Positions 32,872 through 42,398 of a DNA stretch of 64,000 nucleotides are shown here, piece after piece (position 1 is the first letter of the stretch; every line of letters starts with the position of its first letter). The position numbers and the translations under genes were made by a program. The DNA is from Burkholderia cepacia. Its GTDB lineage: Bacteria > Pseudomonadota > Gammaproteobacteria > Burkholderiales > Burkholderiaceae. The stretch is taken from NCBI RefSeq assembly GCF_001039005.1, contig NZ_LDWR01000079.1, positions 1-64,000 of the forward strand. The letters are read 5' to 3'. The notes under the pieces are model-generated. The model worked only from the letters and a program-made list of their open reading frames with translations. It made no database searches and was not told the DNA's origin.

Positions 32872-32986
32872 CGCGGGTTTTGATGACGCGCATGTCGCCC
32901 ATTTTAATGCCTAGCCGTCCCGCCGCCGCCAACCCGCAGCCTCCGCGCGCCCTGCCGGCCGCCCTGTGCGTGCCCGGTCGCTCCGC

Positions 32987-34243
32987 ATGCTGAAGCGCTT
33001 CGGCAACCCGGATGTCGCGAAGGCCGTCGCGAACCTCGTCTGGCTGGGGCTCGAACGGCTCACGCAGATCGGCGTCGCGATCGCGATCAGCGGTCTTCTG
33101 GCCCGTTATTTCGGGCCGGATGTGTTCGGCAAATGGCAGTATGCGAATACGCTTCTCCTGGTACTGGCGCCGCTCACCTGGGTGTGCGGCGCGGAAATCC
33201 TCGTCCCGACCATCGTCCAGCGCCCGCCCGCCCAGCTCGGCGCGGTGCTCGGCAGCGCGTTCGCGCTGCGCATCGCCGTTTCGGTCGCCGCGCTCGCCGC
33301 GACCTGGATCGCGATCGCCGCGGGCGCCTTCGATCCGCTGGTCGGCGCGATGCTCGCGGGCCTGGCGGTCACGATGGTGTTCCGCGAGCCGTTCGTCGGC
33401 GTGATCAACGCGTGGCTGCAGAGCATGACCTACAGCAAGCCGCAGCTCGTCACCAGCATGGTCACCGCGCTGGCGAAGGCGCTGCTCGTCTGGCTGCTGG
33501 TCCGCGCGGCCGCCGGCCCCGCGCGCTTCGCGTGGCTGTGGGCGCTCGAAGCCGCGGCAATCGGCTTCGCGCTGCTGCTGTACTACCGGCATCGTAACGG
33601 CGGCGCGTTCGGCTGGACGTTCGACAAACCGCTGTTCAGGCACTTTGCGACGGCCGGCACCGTGTTCTGGCTCGGCCTCATCTGCATGTACCTGTTCCTG
33701 AAGCTCGACCGCCTGATGCTCGAGCGCCATGTGTCGTTCGCCGATCTCGGCCGCTATTCGGCCGCGCAGCAGCTCAACGAGAACTGGATCATGCTCGCGC
33801 TGATGCTCGCGCAGACGATCGCGCCCGCATTCGTCTACCGCGTGCAGGACGTCGCGCGGCTGCGCCGCAACATCGTCCGGCTGATCGCGATGACGGCCTG
33901 CCTGATGACGGCCGGCGCGCTCGTGCTCGACGCGGCCGCCCCGCTGATCGTCGGCAAGGTGTTCGGCCGCGGCTACGAAGCCTCGGTCGACATCTTCCGC
34001 TGGGCCGTCTGGCTGTCCGTGCCGGCCGGCATCGAGGCGATAGGCAATCTTATCGTTCTCAAATATCAAGCAAAATTCGTGTTGCTGTCGAAATGGCTGC
34101 TCGCGCTCGCGATCGCCGCGCTCGTCAACCTGTTCGCGATCCAGCGGCTCGGCCTGTACGGCGCGCTCGTCGGGCTGGCGGCCGGCTACCTGGCCGCCGC
34201 CGCCGTCAATTTTTATTACATCCGTTTCAAGCTGCGACCATGA
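32987..34243 (+). CDS. ogcX: Wzx-type polysaccharide flippase of the protein O-glycosylation cluster
   Basis: 418 residues with 12 or so hydrophobic spans, MATE/polysaccharide transport family. LVWLGLERLTQIGVAIAISGLLARYFGPDVFGKWQYA (blocks 18-30, 31-54) is the usual first pair of helices. It should flip lipid-linked oligosaccharide to the periplasm. The set of five genes, flippase then two GTs, galE and an initiating transferase, is that described for Burkholderia protein O-glycosylation (ogcX, ogcA, ogcB, ogcE, ogcI); the letters are from memory. ATG 32987 is used; GTG 32966 is possible. The stop overlaps the next ATG (ATGA). Confidence 0.82.
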   Translation: MLKRFGNPDVAKAVANLVWLGLERLTQIGVAIAISGLLARYFGPDVFGKWQYANTLLLVLAPLTWVCGAEILVPTIVQRPPAQLGAVLGSAFALRIAVSVAALAATWIAIAAGAFDPLVGAMLAGLAVTMVFREPFVGVINAWLQSMTYSKPQLVTSMVTALAKALLVWLLVRAAAGPARFAWLWALEAAAIGFALLLYYRHRNGGAFGWTFDKPLFRHFATAGTVFWLGLICMYLFLKLDRLMLERHVSFADLGRYSAAQQLNENWIMLALMLAQTIAPAFVYRVQDVARLRRNIVRLIAMTACLMTAGALVLDAAAPLIVGKVFGRGYEASVDIFRWAVWLSVPAGIEAIGNLIVLKYQAKFVLLSKWLLALAIAALVNLFAIQRLGLYGALVGLAAGYLAAAAVNFYYIRFKLRP

Positions 34244-35064
34244 CGTCCCCTGATTGCCCGCCCCCGCTCGACGACGTGGCCGTGCTGATGCCGGCCTACA
34301 ACGGGCACGACGACGTCGTTCGGACCCTCGTGTCGTTTCGCGAGGACGCGCCCGTGCAGGTGCTGATCGTCGACGACGGCAGCACGCCGCCGATCGTCGC
34401 GCCCGACCTGCCCGGCCTCGCGATCGAGGTGCTGCGCATGCCGGAGAACGTCGGCATCGAGCGCGCGCTCGCGGCCGGCATCGACGCGCTCGCGGCACGC
34501 GGCTTCCGTTTTGCGGCCCGCATCGACGCCGGCGATCTCGCCGCGCCGCAGCGCCTCGCGAAGGAGCGCGCGTATCTCGGCGCCCACCCGCGCGTGGCCT
34601 GCGTCGGCATGTGGACGCAGGTCGTGTCGCGCGCCGGCGAGCCGCGCTTCATGCTGACACCGCCCGCCGATCCGCGCACGCTGCGCCGCACGCGCTTCCT
34701 GCGTTCGCCGCTCGTGCATCCGTCGGTCATGCTGCGCATCGACGCCGTGCGCGAAGTCGGCAACTATCGTGCGAAATACCGCGCGGCCGAGGATCTCGAT
34801 CTTTTTTTGCGGTTAATGCAACGCTACGATTGCGCGAACCTGCCCGAACTCGGCCTGTATTACGAGCTTAACGAGGGCGGGATCAGTGCGACCAAGCGCC
34901 GGCGCCAGCTGGTGTCGACGCTCACGCTGCTGCTGAGCCACTTCAACGCGCTGAACCCGTACGACTGGGCCGGTCTCGCCAAGAACCTGCTGCATTTCGT
35001 GACGCCGTACCGCACGCTGCAGCGGATCAAGCAGACGCTGTTCGCCGCGCGGCCGTCCGCCTGA
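34240..35064 (+). CDS. Glycosyltransferase family 2 (probable galactosyltransferase of the ogc cluster)
   Basis: 274 residues, GT-A fold. VAVLMPAYNGHDDVVRTLVSF (two blocks, 12-32), the nucleotide-binding VLIVDDGSTPP (about 44-54) and an I-D-A-G-D metal site at about 95-99 in place of the commoner D-x-D. FLRSPLVHPSVMLRIDAV and AEDLDLFLRLMQRY are the acceptor-side blocks of this GT2 subgroup. Coupled to the flippase by an ATGA overlap. In the ogc pathway it would add the last sugar (Gal) to the trisaccharide; I infer this from the remaining roles, not from sequence specificity. Confidence 0.8.
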   Translation: MTSPDCPPPLDDVAVLMPAYNGHDDVVRTLVSFREDAPVQVLIVDDGSTPPIVAPDLPGLAIEVLRMPENVGIERALAAGIDALAARGFRFAARIDAGDLAAPQRLAKERAYLGAHPRVACVGMWTQVVSRAGEPRFMLTPPADPRTLRRTRFLRSPLVHPSVMLRIDAVREVGNYRAKYRAAEDLDLFLRLMQRYDCANLPELGLYYELNEGGISATKRRRQLVSTLTLLLSHFNALNPYDWAGLAKNLLHFVTPYRTLQRIKQTLFAARPSA

Positions 35065-35115
35065 CGACCATTCGGCACATCCGGCATTTTCGACGCTTTA
35101 TTTTTCAATTTTTTC

Positions 35116-36252
35116 ATGTCCGCCACCTCCCCGCTGCGCATCGCGCTCGTCTGCAACACGGCCTGGGCGATCTACACGTATCGCCAGGGGCTGATCCGTG
35201 CGCTCGTCGCGCGCGGCGCTGAGGTCATCGTGATCGCGCCGCACGACCGCACGGTGCCGCTGCTCGAGCAGATGGGCTGCCGCTACGTGGCGCTCGCGGT
35301 CGCCTCGAAAGGCACAAGCCCGCGCGAGGATCTCGGCACGCTCGTCGCACTGGTGCGTCACTATCGCGCGCTGAAGCCCGGTCTCGTGTTCCATTACACG
35401 ATCAAGCCGAACATCTACGGCTCGGTCGCCGCGTGGCTCGCGCGCGTGCCGTCGATCGCTGTGACGACGGGGCTCGGTTACGTATTCATCCAGAAAAGCC
35501 GCGCGGCAAGCGTCGCGAAGCGCCTGTACCGGTTCGCGTTCCGCTTCCCGCGTGAAGTCTGGTTCCTGAACCGCGACGATCTCGCGACCTTCACCGACGA
35601 GCAGTTGCTCGCGCATCCCGACCGCGCACGGCTGCTGCACGGCGAAGGCGTCGATCTCGAACAGTTCGCGCCCGTGCCGCTGCCCGCCGGCGACGCGCCC
35701 GTCTTCATCCTGATCGGCCGGCTGCTGTGGGACAAAGGTGTGCGCGAATACGTGGAGGCCGCGCGCATCGTGCGTGCCCGCGTCCCGAACGCGCGCTTCC
35801 AGCTGCTCGGGCCGCTCGGCGTCGACAATCCGAGCGCGATCGGCCGCGCGGATGTCGACGCGTGGGTCGGCGAAGGCATCGTCGAATATCTCGGTGAGGC
35901 GCACGACGTGCGCCCGCATATCGCGGCGGCCGACTGCGTCGTGCTGCCGTCGTACCGCGAAGGCGTGCCGCGCACGCTGATGGAAGCATCGGCGATGGGC
36001 CGCCCGATCGTCGCGACCGACGTGCCGGGCTGCCGCGACGTCGTCGCCGACGGCGAAACGGGCCTCCTGTGCCGCGTGCGCGACAGCGCGAGCCTCGCGG
36101 AGCAACTGCTTCGCATGATCGAACTCGGAACGGCCGGACGCGACGCGATGGGCGCACGCGGCCGGCAGAAGGTCACGGCGGAATTCGACGAGCAGCAGGT
36201 CGTCGAACGCTACCGGCGTACCATCCATTCGTTAACCGGTATCACCCTCTGA
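35116..36252 (+). CDS. Glycosyltransferase family 4, PglA-like (probable GalNAc transferase of the ogc cluster)
   Basis: 378 residues, GT-B fold. LVCNTAWAIYTYRQGLIRAL (10-29), FHYTIKPNIYGSVAAWLA (about 94-111) and TTGLGYVF are typical of PglA/WbnH-type alpha-1,3-GalNAc or FucNAc transferases; the GT4 E-x7-E motif appears as EGVPRTLMEASAMG (about 285-298). IGRLLWDKGVREYVEAA marks the donor domain start. It would add the second sugar to the polyprenyl-linked HexNAc. The gap before it is 51 bases; galE follows in 15 bases. Confidence 0.82.
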   Translation: MSATSPLRIALVCNTAWAIYTYRQGLIRALVARGAEVIVIAPHDRTVPLLEQMGCRYVALAVASKGTSPREDLGTLVALVRHYRALKPGLVFHYTIKPNIYGSVAAWLARVPSIAVTTGLGYVFIQKSRAASVAKRLYRFAFRFPREVWFLNRDDLATFTDEQLLAHPDRARLLHGEGVDLEQFAPVPLPAGDAPVFILIGRLLWDKGVREYVEAARIVRARVPNARFQLLGPLGVDNPSAIGRADVDAWVGEGIVEYLGEAHDVRPHIAAADCVVLPSYREGVPRTLMEASAMGRPIVATDVPGCRDVVADGETGLLCRVRDSASLAEQLLRMIELGTAGRDAMGARGRQKVTAEFDEQQVVERYRRTIHSLTGITL

Positions 36253-36267
36253 AGGAGCGCATCAGCA

Positions 36268-37290
36268 ATGACCGCTAAAGGCACCATCCTCGTCACCGGC
36301 GGAGCGGGCTATATCGGCTCGCATACGGCCGTCGAGCTGCTCGGCAACGGCTACGACGTCGTGATCGTCGACAACCTCGTCAACAGCAAGTCCGAGTCCG
36401 TGCGGCGCATCACGCAGATCACGGGCAAGACGCCCGCGTTCCACCAGGTCGACGTGTGCGACGAGGCCGCGCTCGCGAAGGTGTTCGACGCGCACCCGAT
36501 CACCGGCACGATCCATTTCGCGGCGCTCAAGGCCGTCGGCGAATCGGTCGCGAAGCCGCTCGAGTACTACCAGAACAACATCGGCGGCCTGCTCGCCGTG
36601 CTCAAGGTCATGCGCGAGCGCAAAGTCAGGCAGTTCGTGTTCAGCTCGTCCGCGACCGTGTACGGCGTGCCCGAGCGCTCGCCGATCGACGAATCGTTCC
36701 CGCTGTCCGCGACGAACCCGTACGGCCAGTCGAAGCTGATCGCCGAGCAGATCCTGCGCGATCTCGAGGTATCCGACCCGTCGTGGCGGATCGCGACGCT
36801 GCGCTACTTCAACCCGGTCGGCGCGCATGCGAGCGGGCTGATCGGCGAGGATCCGGCCGGCATCCCGAACAACCTGATGCCGTATGTTGCGCAGGTCGCG
36901 GTCGGCAAGCTGGAAAAGCTGCGCGTGTTCGGCTCCGACTATCCGACGCCGGACGGCACGGGCGTGCGCGACTACATCCACGTCGTCGATCTCGCGAAGG
37001 GGCACATCGCCGCGCTCGACGCGCTGGCGAAGCGCGACGCGAGCTTCATCGTGAACCTCGGCACCGGGCAAGGCTACAGCGTGCTGGAAGTCGTGCGCGC
37101 GTTCGAGAAGGCGTCGGGTCGCCCGGTGCCGTACGAGCTCGTCGCGCGCCGCCCGGGCGATATCGCCGAGTGCTACGCGAACCCGCAGGCCGCGGCCGAC
37201 ATCATCGGCTGGCGCGCGACGCTCGGTATTGAAGAAATGTGTGCCGACCACTGGCGATGGCAGCAGGGGAACCCGCGCGGTTTTGTATAA
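36268..37290 (+). CDS. galE: UDP-glucose/UDP-GlcNAc 4-epimerase (GalE)
   Basis: 340 residues, extended SDR. NAD-binding ILVTGGAGYIGSHTAVELL (about 7-25) and the catalytic S-S-S (FSSSATVYG, about 122-130) with Y-x3-K in NPYGQSKLIAEQILRDLE (Tyr about 151). HFAALKAVGESVAKPLEYYQNN is GalE text. It supplies UDP-Gal and possibly UDP-GalNAc to the neighbouring glycosyltransferases. In the Burkholderia O-glycosylation cluster this gene is ogcE. It is 15 bases after the GT4 gene with an AAGGAG ribosome site in between. Confidence 0.94.
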   Translation: MTAKGTILVTGGAGYIGSHTAVELLGNGYDVVIVDNLVNSKSESVRRITQITGKTPAFHQVDVCDEAALAKVFDAHPITGTIHFAALKAVGESVAKPLEYYQNNIGGLLAVLKVMRERKVRQFVFSSSATVYGVPERSPIDESFPLSATNPYGQSKLIAEQILRDLEVSDPSWRIATLRYFNPVGAHASGLIGEDPAGIPNNLMPYVAQVAVGKLEKLRVFGSDYPTPDGTGVRDYIHVVDLAKGHIAALDALAKRDASFIVNLGTGQGYSVLEVVRAFEKASGRPVPYELVARRPGDIAECYANPQAAADIIGWRATLGIEEMCADHWRWQQGNPRGFV

Positions 37291-37317
37291 TCCGCTGTCC
37301 ATTTTTCGAGCGATCCC

Positions 37318-38424
37318 ATGCTCAGCTTCGCGTCCGGCTTCATCGTCTCCCTGCTCGTCACGCTGTTCATCGTGCGCTACGCGCACCTTCACGAGAAATT
37401 CTCGATCGACAGCGACCTGGCCGGCGTGCAGAAATTCCACGTGCGGCCCGTGCCGCGGGTCGGGGGCATCGGGATCCTCGCGGGGGTCGTCATTGCCGCG
37501 CTGATCCTGTCGCGGCGCTATCCGACGATCGCCGGCAGCATTCTGGGCATTGCCGCGTGCGGGCTGCCGGCGTTCCTGTCCGGCCTCGTCGAGGACCTGA
37601 CCAAGCGCGTGTCGCCGCGCGCGCGGCTGCTCTGCACGATGGGCGCGGCCGCGCTCGCGTTCTGGCTGATGGATATCTCCGTCACACGCATCAGCGTGCC
37701 GCCGCTCGATTTCCTGCTGCACTACGTGGCCATTTCGGCGTTCGTCACCGTGCTCGCGGTCGCGGCGCTCGCGAATGCGATCAACATCATCGACGGCTTC
37801 AACGGGCTCGCGTCGATGGTCAGCTTCATGATGTTCGCGTCGCTCGCGTACGTCGCGTTCCAGGTCCGCGACCCGGTCGTCATGTCCGCGTCGATCATCA
37901 TGATGGGCGCCGTGCTCGGCTTCTTCCTGTGGAATTTCCCGGCAGGACTGATCTTTCTCGGCGACGGCGGCGCGTATTTCATCGGTTTCATGCTCGCGGA
38001 ACTCGCGATCATGCTCGTGATGCGCAATCGCGAGGTATCCGCGTGGTACCCGGTGCTGCTGTTCATGTACCCGATCTTCGAGACCTGCTTCTCGATCTAC
38101 CGGAAGAAATTCATCCGCGGGATGTCGCCCGGCATCCCGGACGGCGTGCACCTGCACATGCTCGTGTACAAGCGGCTGATGCGCTGGGCCGTCGGCACGA
38201 AGCACGCGCACGACCTGACGCGCCGCAATTCGCTGACGTCGCCGTACCTGTGGCTGCTGTGCCTCGTCGCGGTGATCCCCGCGACGCTGTTCTGGCGGCA
38301 CACGGTGCACCTGTTCGTGTTCGTCGTGCTGTTCGCGCTGACCTATGTGTGGCTGTATATCAGCATCGTGCGGTTCAGGGCGCCGAGGTGGATGGTGGTG
38401 AGGAAGGAGCGGCGCAGCCACTGA
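37318..38424 (+). CDS. ogcI: Undecaprenyl-phosphate HexNAc-1-phosphate transferase (ogc initiating enzyme)
   Basis: 368 residues, GT4-type MraY/WecA fold with about 11 spans. Cytoplasmic loops carry the family motifs: KFHVRPVPRVGGIGI (about 40-54), LVEDLTKRVSPR (about 86-97), ANAINIIDGFNGLASM (about 154-169), FLGDGGAYFIGFM and IPDGVHLHMLVYKRL (His loop). It attaches the first HexNAc-1-P to the lipid carrier for the ogc glycan. It faces, across a terminator, the O-antigen block, which has its own initiating enzyme at 40399-41415. Last gene of the rightward operon. Confidence 0.85.
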   Translation: MLSFASGFIVSLLVTLFIVRYAHLHEKFSIDSDLAGVQKFHVRPVPRVGGIGILAGVVIAALILSRRYPTIAGSILGIAACGLPAFLSGLVEDLTKRVSPRARLLCTMGAAALAFWLMDISVTRISVPPLDFLLHYVAISAFVTVLAVAALANAINIIDGFNGLASMVSFMMFASLAYVAFQVRDPVVMSASIIMMGAVLGFFLWNFPAGLIFLGDGGAYFIGFMLAELAIMLVMRNREVSAWYPVLLFMYPIFETCFSIYRKKFIRGMSPGIPDGVHLHMLVYKRLMRWAVGTKHAHDLTRRNSLTSPYLWLLCLVAVIPATLFWRHTVHLFVFVVLFALTYVWLYISIVRFRAPRWMVVRKERRSH

Positions 38425-38446
38425 GCCGTTCACGGCCCGGTATGAA

Positions 38447-38470
38447 AAAAGCGCCCCTCGGGGCGCTTTT
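38447..38470. terminator. Bidirectional terminator between the ogc and O-antigen units
   Basis: AAAAGCGCCCC (38447-38457) pairs with GGGGCGCTTTT (38460-38470) around a 2-base loop, giving T-tracts on both strands between the convergent ogcI and wbiI genes. Confidence 0.92.
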
Positions 38471-38511
38471 CTTTTGGGCGGCTCGGCCGCCGTGCAGCGG
38501 CCGCAGGGCCG

Positions 38512-40386
38512 TCAGCGATTCGACGCGACCCGCACGCTCTTCAGCGCCGGAACCGCGGCCGTCTGATACTCCGGCACCCAGCGCCGCAAGTCGCGGCGCA
38601 CTTCGTCGTCGGGCAGCACGCGATGCTGCATCAGCCACGGCAGCAACTCGTCGAGGAAATTGTCCGGCACTTCCCGTGCGCGCGCGATCCGCAGCTTCGG
38701 GTGCGGCGTGCGCGTCGTCGCCTCGTCGTCCGCCAGCAGCTCCTCGTAGAGCTTCTCGCCCGGCCGCAGCCCGGTGAACTCGATGCGGATCTGGCCTTCC
38801 GAGAAGCCGTACAGGCGGATCAGGTCGCACGCGAGATCGACGATCTTCACCGGTTCGCCCATGTCGAGAATGAAGATCTCGCCGCCATGCCCCATGCTCG
38901 ACGCCTGCAGCACGAGCTGCGACGCTTCCGGGATCGTCATGAAGAAACGCGTGATCTCCGGGTGCGTGACCGTCACCGGGCCGCCCTTCGCGATCTGCTG
39001 CTGGAACTTCGGGATCACGCTGCCTGCACTGCCGAGCACATTGCCGAAGCGCACGGTCTCGAACTGCGTGCGCCCGCTCGTCTGCTGCAACGCCTGACAG
39101 GCCATTTCGGCGAGGCGCTTGCTCGCGCCCATCACGTTGGTTGGATTGACGGCCTTGTCGGTCGAGATCAGTACGAAGTGACGCACGTCGTGGCGGATCG
39201 CCGCGCGGGCCACGCGATACGTGCCGAGGACGTTGTTGCGCAGCGCCTGCCATGCGTTGTGCTCCTCCATCAACGGCACGTGCTTGTAGGCGGCCGCATG
39301 GAACACGATGTGCGGCGCATGGCGCGACATCACCTGATCGAGCAGCAGCGAATCCTTCGCGTCGCCGATGATCGGCAGGACCGGCAAGTCGGGGAAGCGC
39401 TCGCGCAGTTCCTCGGTCAGCTGGTACATCGCGTATTCGGACAGGTCGAACGCGACGAGCTGCGCCGGCTCGAAGCGCAGGATCTGCCGGCACAGCTCGG
39501 AGCCGATCGAGCCGCCCGCCCCCGTCACCATCACGACGCGGCCGCGCAGCAGCGCCTCGACGTGCGGCGTGTCGATCGTCACGGCGTCGCGGCCCAGCAG
39601 ATCCTCGAGATCGATGTTCCGCACCTGCGACAGGAAGCCCTGCCCCGGCATCAGCGCGGTCAGCGAAGGCAGCACCATCGCCTTTATGCCGGCCCGCACG
39701 CACAATGTCGCGACGCGACGCTGGGTCTCGACCGACGCCGACGGAATCGCGATGATCGCGTATTCGACCTTCATCGCGTCGGTCCAGTGCTTCAGATCGT
39801 TGAACGAGCCCAGCACCTTGTAGCCGTAGACCTCGCGGCCCGTCTTGGTGACGTCGTCATCGAGCAGGCCGACGAGGCGCCATTCGCCGGAGCGCGACAG
39901 TTCGCGCGCGAGACTCGCGCCGGCCGTGCCCGCGCCGAGCACCAGCACCGGCTTGCCCTTCCCGACCAGCCCGCCGTACAGGTAATACTCCTTCGTCGCG
40001 CGATACAGCGCGCGTGCGCCGCCCATCGCCAGGAACAGCATCAACGGCGACACGAGCAGCACCGAGCGCGGAATGATCGGCACCGGCTGGAACATCACCG
40101 CGCCGATCATCACGATCACGCCGCCGCCGCCAACCGCCTTCGCGATGCGCATCAGATCGGGCAGGCTCGCGAACACCCACAGCCCGCGATACAGGCCGAA
40201 TACGTGGAACATCAGCGCGTACACGGGAAGGACCCAGACGAGCGCTTTCAGCGCTCCACCCATGAAATCGGACGGTACGCTACCGTTGAAACGAATGAGA
40301 TAAGCGAACAACCATGCGGCGGAAACCGCCGTCAGGTCAAACAGGAAAGCGCTCAGCGAAAGCCATGATGCTTTGGATCGCAACAT
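38512..40386 (-). CDS. wbiI: Membrane UDP-HexNAc 4,6-dehydratase, WbpM/CapD family (WbiI)
   Basis: 624 residues. Four N-terminal spans (about 10-130) precede a CoA-binding-like domain (VLVLGAGTAGASLARELS, about 147-164) and a C-terminal SDR catalytic domain: VMVTGAGGSIGSELCRQIL (about 288-306), AAYKHVPLMEEHNAWQ and the catalytic FVLISTDKAVNPTNVMGASKRLAE (two parts), where Met replaces Tyr in the Y-x3-K position (M-G-A-S-K), as in WbpM. It makes UDP-4-keto-6-deoxy-HexNAc. Order wbiG-wbiH-wbiI equals Pseudomonas wbpV-wbpL-wbpM. Confidence 0.92.
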   Translation of the reverse strand: MLRSKASWLSLSAFLFDLTAVSAAWLFAYLIRFNGSVPSDFMGGALKALVWVLPVYALMFHVFGLYRGLWVFASLPDLMRIAKAVGGGGVIVMIGAVMFQPVPIIPRSVLLVSPLMLFLAMGGARALYRATKEYYLYGGLVGKGKPVLVLGAGTAGASLARELSRSGEWRLVGLLDDDVTKTGREVYGYKVLGSFNDLKHWTDAMKVEYAIIAIPSASVETQRRVATLCVRAGIKAMVLPSLTALMPGQGFLSQVRNIDLEDLLGRDAVTIDTPHVEALLRGRVVMVTGAGGSIGSELCRQILRFEPAQLVAFDLSEYAMYQLTEELRERFPDLPVLPIIGDAKDSLLLDQVMSRHAPHIVFHAAAYKHVPLMEEHNAWQALRNNVLGTYRVARAAIRHDVRHFVLISTDKAVNPTNVMGASKRLAEMACQALQQTSGRTQFETVRFGNVLGSAGSVIPKFQQQIAKGGPVTVTHPEITRFFMTIPEASQLVLQASSMGHGGEIFILDMGEPVKIVDLACDLIRLYGFSEGQIRIEFTGLRPGEKLYEELLADDEATTRTPHPKLRIARAREVPDNFLDELLPWLMQHRVLPDDEVRRDLRRWVPEYQTAAVPALKSVRVASNR

Positions 40387-40398
40387 CGGTGGCAGACC

Positions 40399-41415
40399 TC
40401 AAGAATTGTTATTGGAGGCCGTCTGAACCCGGCGCCAGCGGATGTCGATTGTGAACCCGATACACATGAGAACGCCATACCATGCAACACATGACAACCA
40501 CTGCTGCAGTGTGGGACGCCCCACAGCCCACAACGCAACAATTATGCCTGCGAGCATGATGAGGTACCAGTAAACGGCGGTACGCCTATGACCGATGCCA
40601 AGGCGAACCATTCTCTGATAATAATGCTCCCGGTGCGCTTGCCAAAATTTTTCTCCCCGTAACAAACGTCTCGATAGTGTTACAGATGCGTCAGCAATAA
40701 AGGGGGCGAATACCGTGGCGGGAAACCACACGCCCCAGATCGCTTCGCGCCAGCCCCAATAACCGAGCGCGCCGGCAAGGAAGCCGAGCGGAATCGAGCC
40801 CGCATCGCCTAGAAACAGCCGGGCCGGATGAAAATTCAACAGCAGAAAGCCGAACGCGGCGCCCGCGATCGCCACGCTGCCCGCGGCGAGTTCCGGTGCC
40901 AAGTGCGAACCGCCGAGCGCCGCGGCAGCATACGCGCCGAATCCAAGCACCGCCATTCCGCCGGCAAGGCCGTCCGCACCGTCCATGAAGTTGTACAGAT
41001 TGATCAGCCAAACCATCATGAAACCCGCGCCCGCGAGGAACCACCACGGGGCGGCGGCCGGATAGGCGACGATCAGCGCAACGACCGCAATCAGATGCGT
41101 GGCGAACCGCACACGCGCGGGCAGCCCGCGCCGGTCATCGATCTGCGACACGGCCGCCAGGCTCGTAGCAGCAGCAGCGATCAACCACATCTGCGGCGCG
41201 AGCCACAGCAGCAAGACGACGCTCACCGGCACAATGCCCCAGCCGCCGACACGCGGGGTCGGACGTGTATGCAGCGAACGGTCGTTCGGAATATCCGTCG
41301 CGAGCCGCCACGCCAGCCCGGTGGCGAGCAACGCCCGGAGGATCATCGTCGACGCGGCTGCGGCGGCCACTGCCACCGCGAGTGCCGCAAACCACGTGGT
41401 AATCGCGAGATGCAT
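40399..41415 (-). CDS. wbiH: Polyprenyl-phosphate HexNAc-1-P transferase, WbpL/WecA family (WbiH)
   Basis: 338 residues with about 11 spans. NDRSLHTRPTPRVGGWG (about 44-60), VSQIDDRRGLP, LYNFMDGADGLAGG (about 143-156), FLGDAGSIPLGFLAG and AHREHYYQRMVRLG are the MraY/WecA motifs, in the form typical of WbpL. It should place QuiNAc-, FucNAc- or GlcNAc-1-P on undecaprenyl phosphate to start the O-chain. I start at MHLAITTW (41415); the longer frame crosses into wbiG. It sits between wbiG and wbiI with gaps of 11-12 bases. Confidence 0.88.
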   Translation of the reverse strand: MHLAITTWFAALAVAVAAAAASTMILRALLATGLAWRLATDIPNDRSLHTRPTPRVGGWGIVPVSVVLLLWLAPQMWLIAAAATSLAAVSQIDDRRGLPARVRFATHLIAVVALIVAYPAAAPWWFLAGAGFMMVWLINLYNFMDGADGLAGGMAVLGFGAYAAAALGGSHLAPELAAGSVAIAGAAFGFLLLNFHPARLFLGDAGSIPLGFLAGALGYWGWREAIWGVWFPATVFAPFIADASVTLSRRLLRGEKFWQAHREHYYQRMVRLGIGHRRTAVYWYLIMLAGIIVALWAVGRPTLQQWLSCVAWYGVLMCIGFTIDIRWRRVQTASNNNS

Positions 41416-41426
41416 GTTGCCTATTG

Positions 41427-42398
41427 TCAAAGATCCCGCGAACGATACCACGCCGCGGTCTGGCTCAGACCGTCTTCGATATCGCACGGCGGGTACCAGC
41501 CGAGCACATCCCGCACGTGACGGGAATCCAGCCGCAGCTCGCAGACCAAACGCTCGACTTGTGCCGTGCGCCCCGTCAGGCGGCCGGCCAATCGTAACCA
41601 GGAAACCGGGACAGGAATGACGCGCGCGGGGGCATTCAGACACGCCGCCAGCTTCACCACAAGTTCCGCCACCGACAAATCGCGCGCGTCGGCAACGTGA
41701 AATGTCTGACCTGCTGCACGTGGATCGAGCGCGCACTGCACCAGGACATCGGCGAGATTGTCGACGAAGATCATGCTACGACGCGCAGACACTGCCCCCA
41801 GCGGCAACGGCATCCCCTTGGACAGCGCACCCATCAGGCTCAGAAAATTGGCCCGTACGCCCGGCCCGTAGACGAGCGGAGGCCGAACGACCACGACCTC
41901 CATGCCCGATTCGCGACCATAGTCGGCGAGCGCGCGCTCGGCTTCAAGCTTCGAAATTCCGTACGGATCCAGCGGGAGCGGGGCATCGTGCTCGGAGAGC
42001 GGCGGCCGCCCCGAGCTGCTCTCCGCAACGGCCTTGATACTGCTCACATATACGAATCGCGCGGCACCTGCTGCGCGCGCCGCCCGGGCAACGCGAAGCG
42101 CACCCTGCACGTTCGTCGCACGGTACGCGTCGAGTGGCTCGGCGGCATGATCGCGCATCACGTGCACGCGTGCGGCCAGATGAATTACCGCGTCGCACTG
42201 CAACCCTGGCCCTGGCGGCCAGGCCCGATCGATGTCCACAAAATCGGGCCGATCGTGGATCCACTCGCGCCCGATACCGGACGGACCTTGCGCATGACGA
42301 ACCAACCCGACGGTCTGTTCGCCACGCAGAAGCAATGCCCGAGACACCGCCCGACCGACGAAGCCATTGGCTCCCGTCACTAGAATCACTCGAGACAT
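41427..42398 (-). CDS. wbiG: NAD-dependent 4-keto-6-deoxy-HexNAc reductase/epimerase, WbpV-like (WbiG)
   Basis: 323 residues, SDR. MSRVILVTGANGFVGRAVSR (1-20) binds NAD(P); HLAARVHVM and YVSSIKAVAE follow, and the catalytic pair is in LDPYGISKLEAE (Y-x3-K). This matches WbpV, which reduces the WbpM product to UDP-QuiNAc or UDP-FucNAc. Start 42398 removes 22 residues that lack homology. Together with WbiI it makes the donor that WbiH uses. 191 bases separate it from fcl upstream. Confidence 0.86.
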   Translation of the reverse strand: MSRVILVTGANGFVGRAVSRALLLRGEQTVGLVRHAQGPSGIGREWIHDRPDFVDIDRAWPPGPGLQCDAVIHLAARVHVMRDHAAEPLDAYRATNVQGALRVARAARAAGAARFVYVSSIKAVAESSSGRPPLSEHDAPLPLDPYGISKLEAERALADYGRESGMEVVVVRPPLVYGPGVRANFLSLMGALSKGMPLPLGAVSARRSMIFVDNLADVLVQCALDPRAAGQTFHVADARDLSVAELVVKLAACLNAPARVIPVPVSWLRLAGRLTGRTAQVERLVCELRLDSRHVRDVLGWYPPCDIEDGLSQTAAWYRSRDL

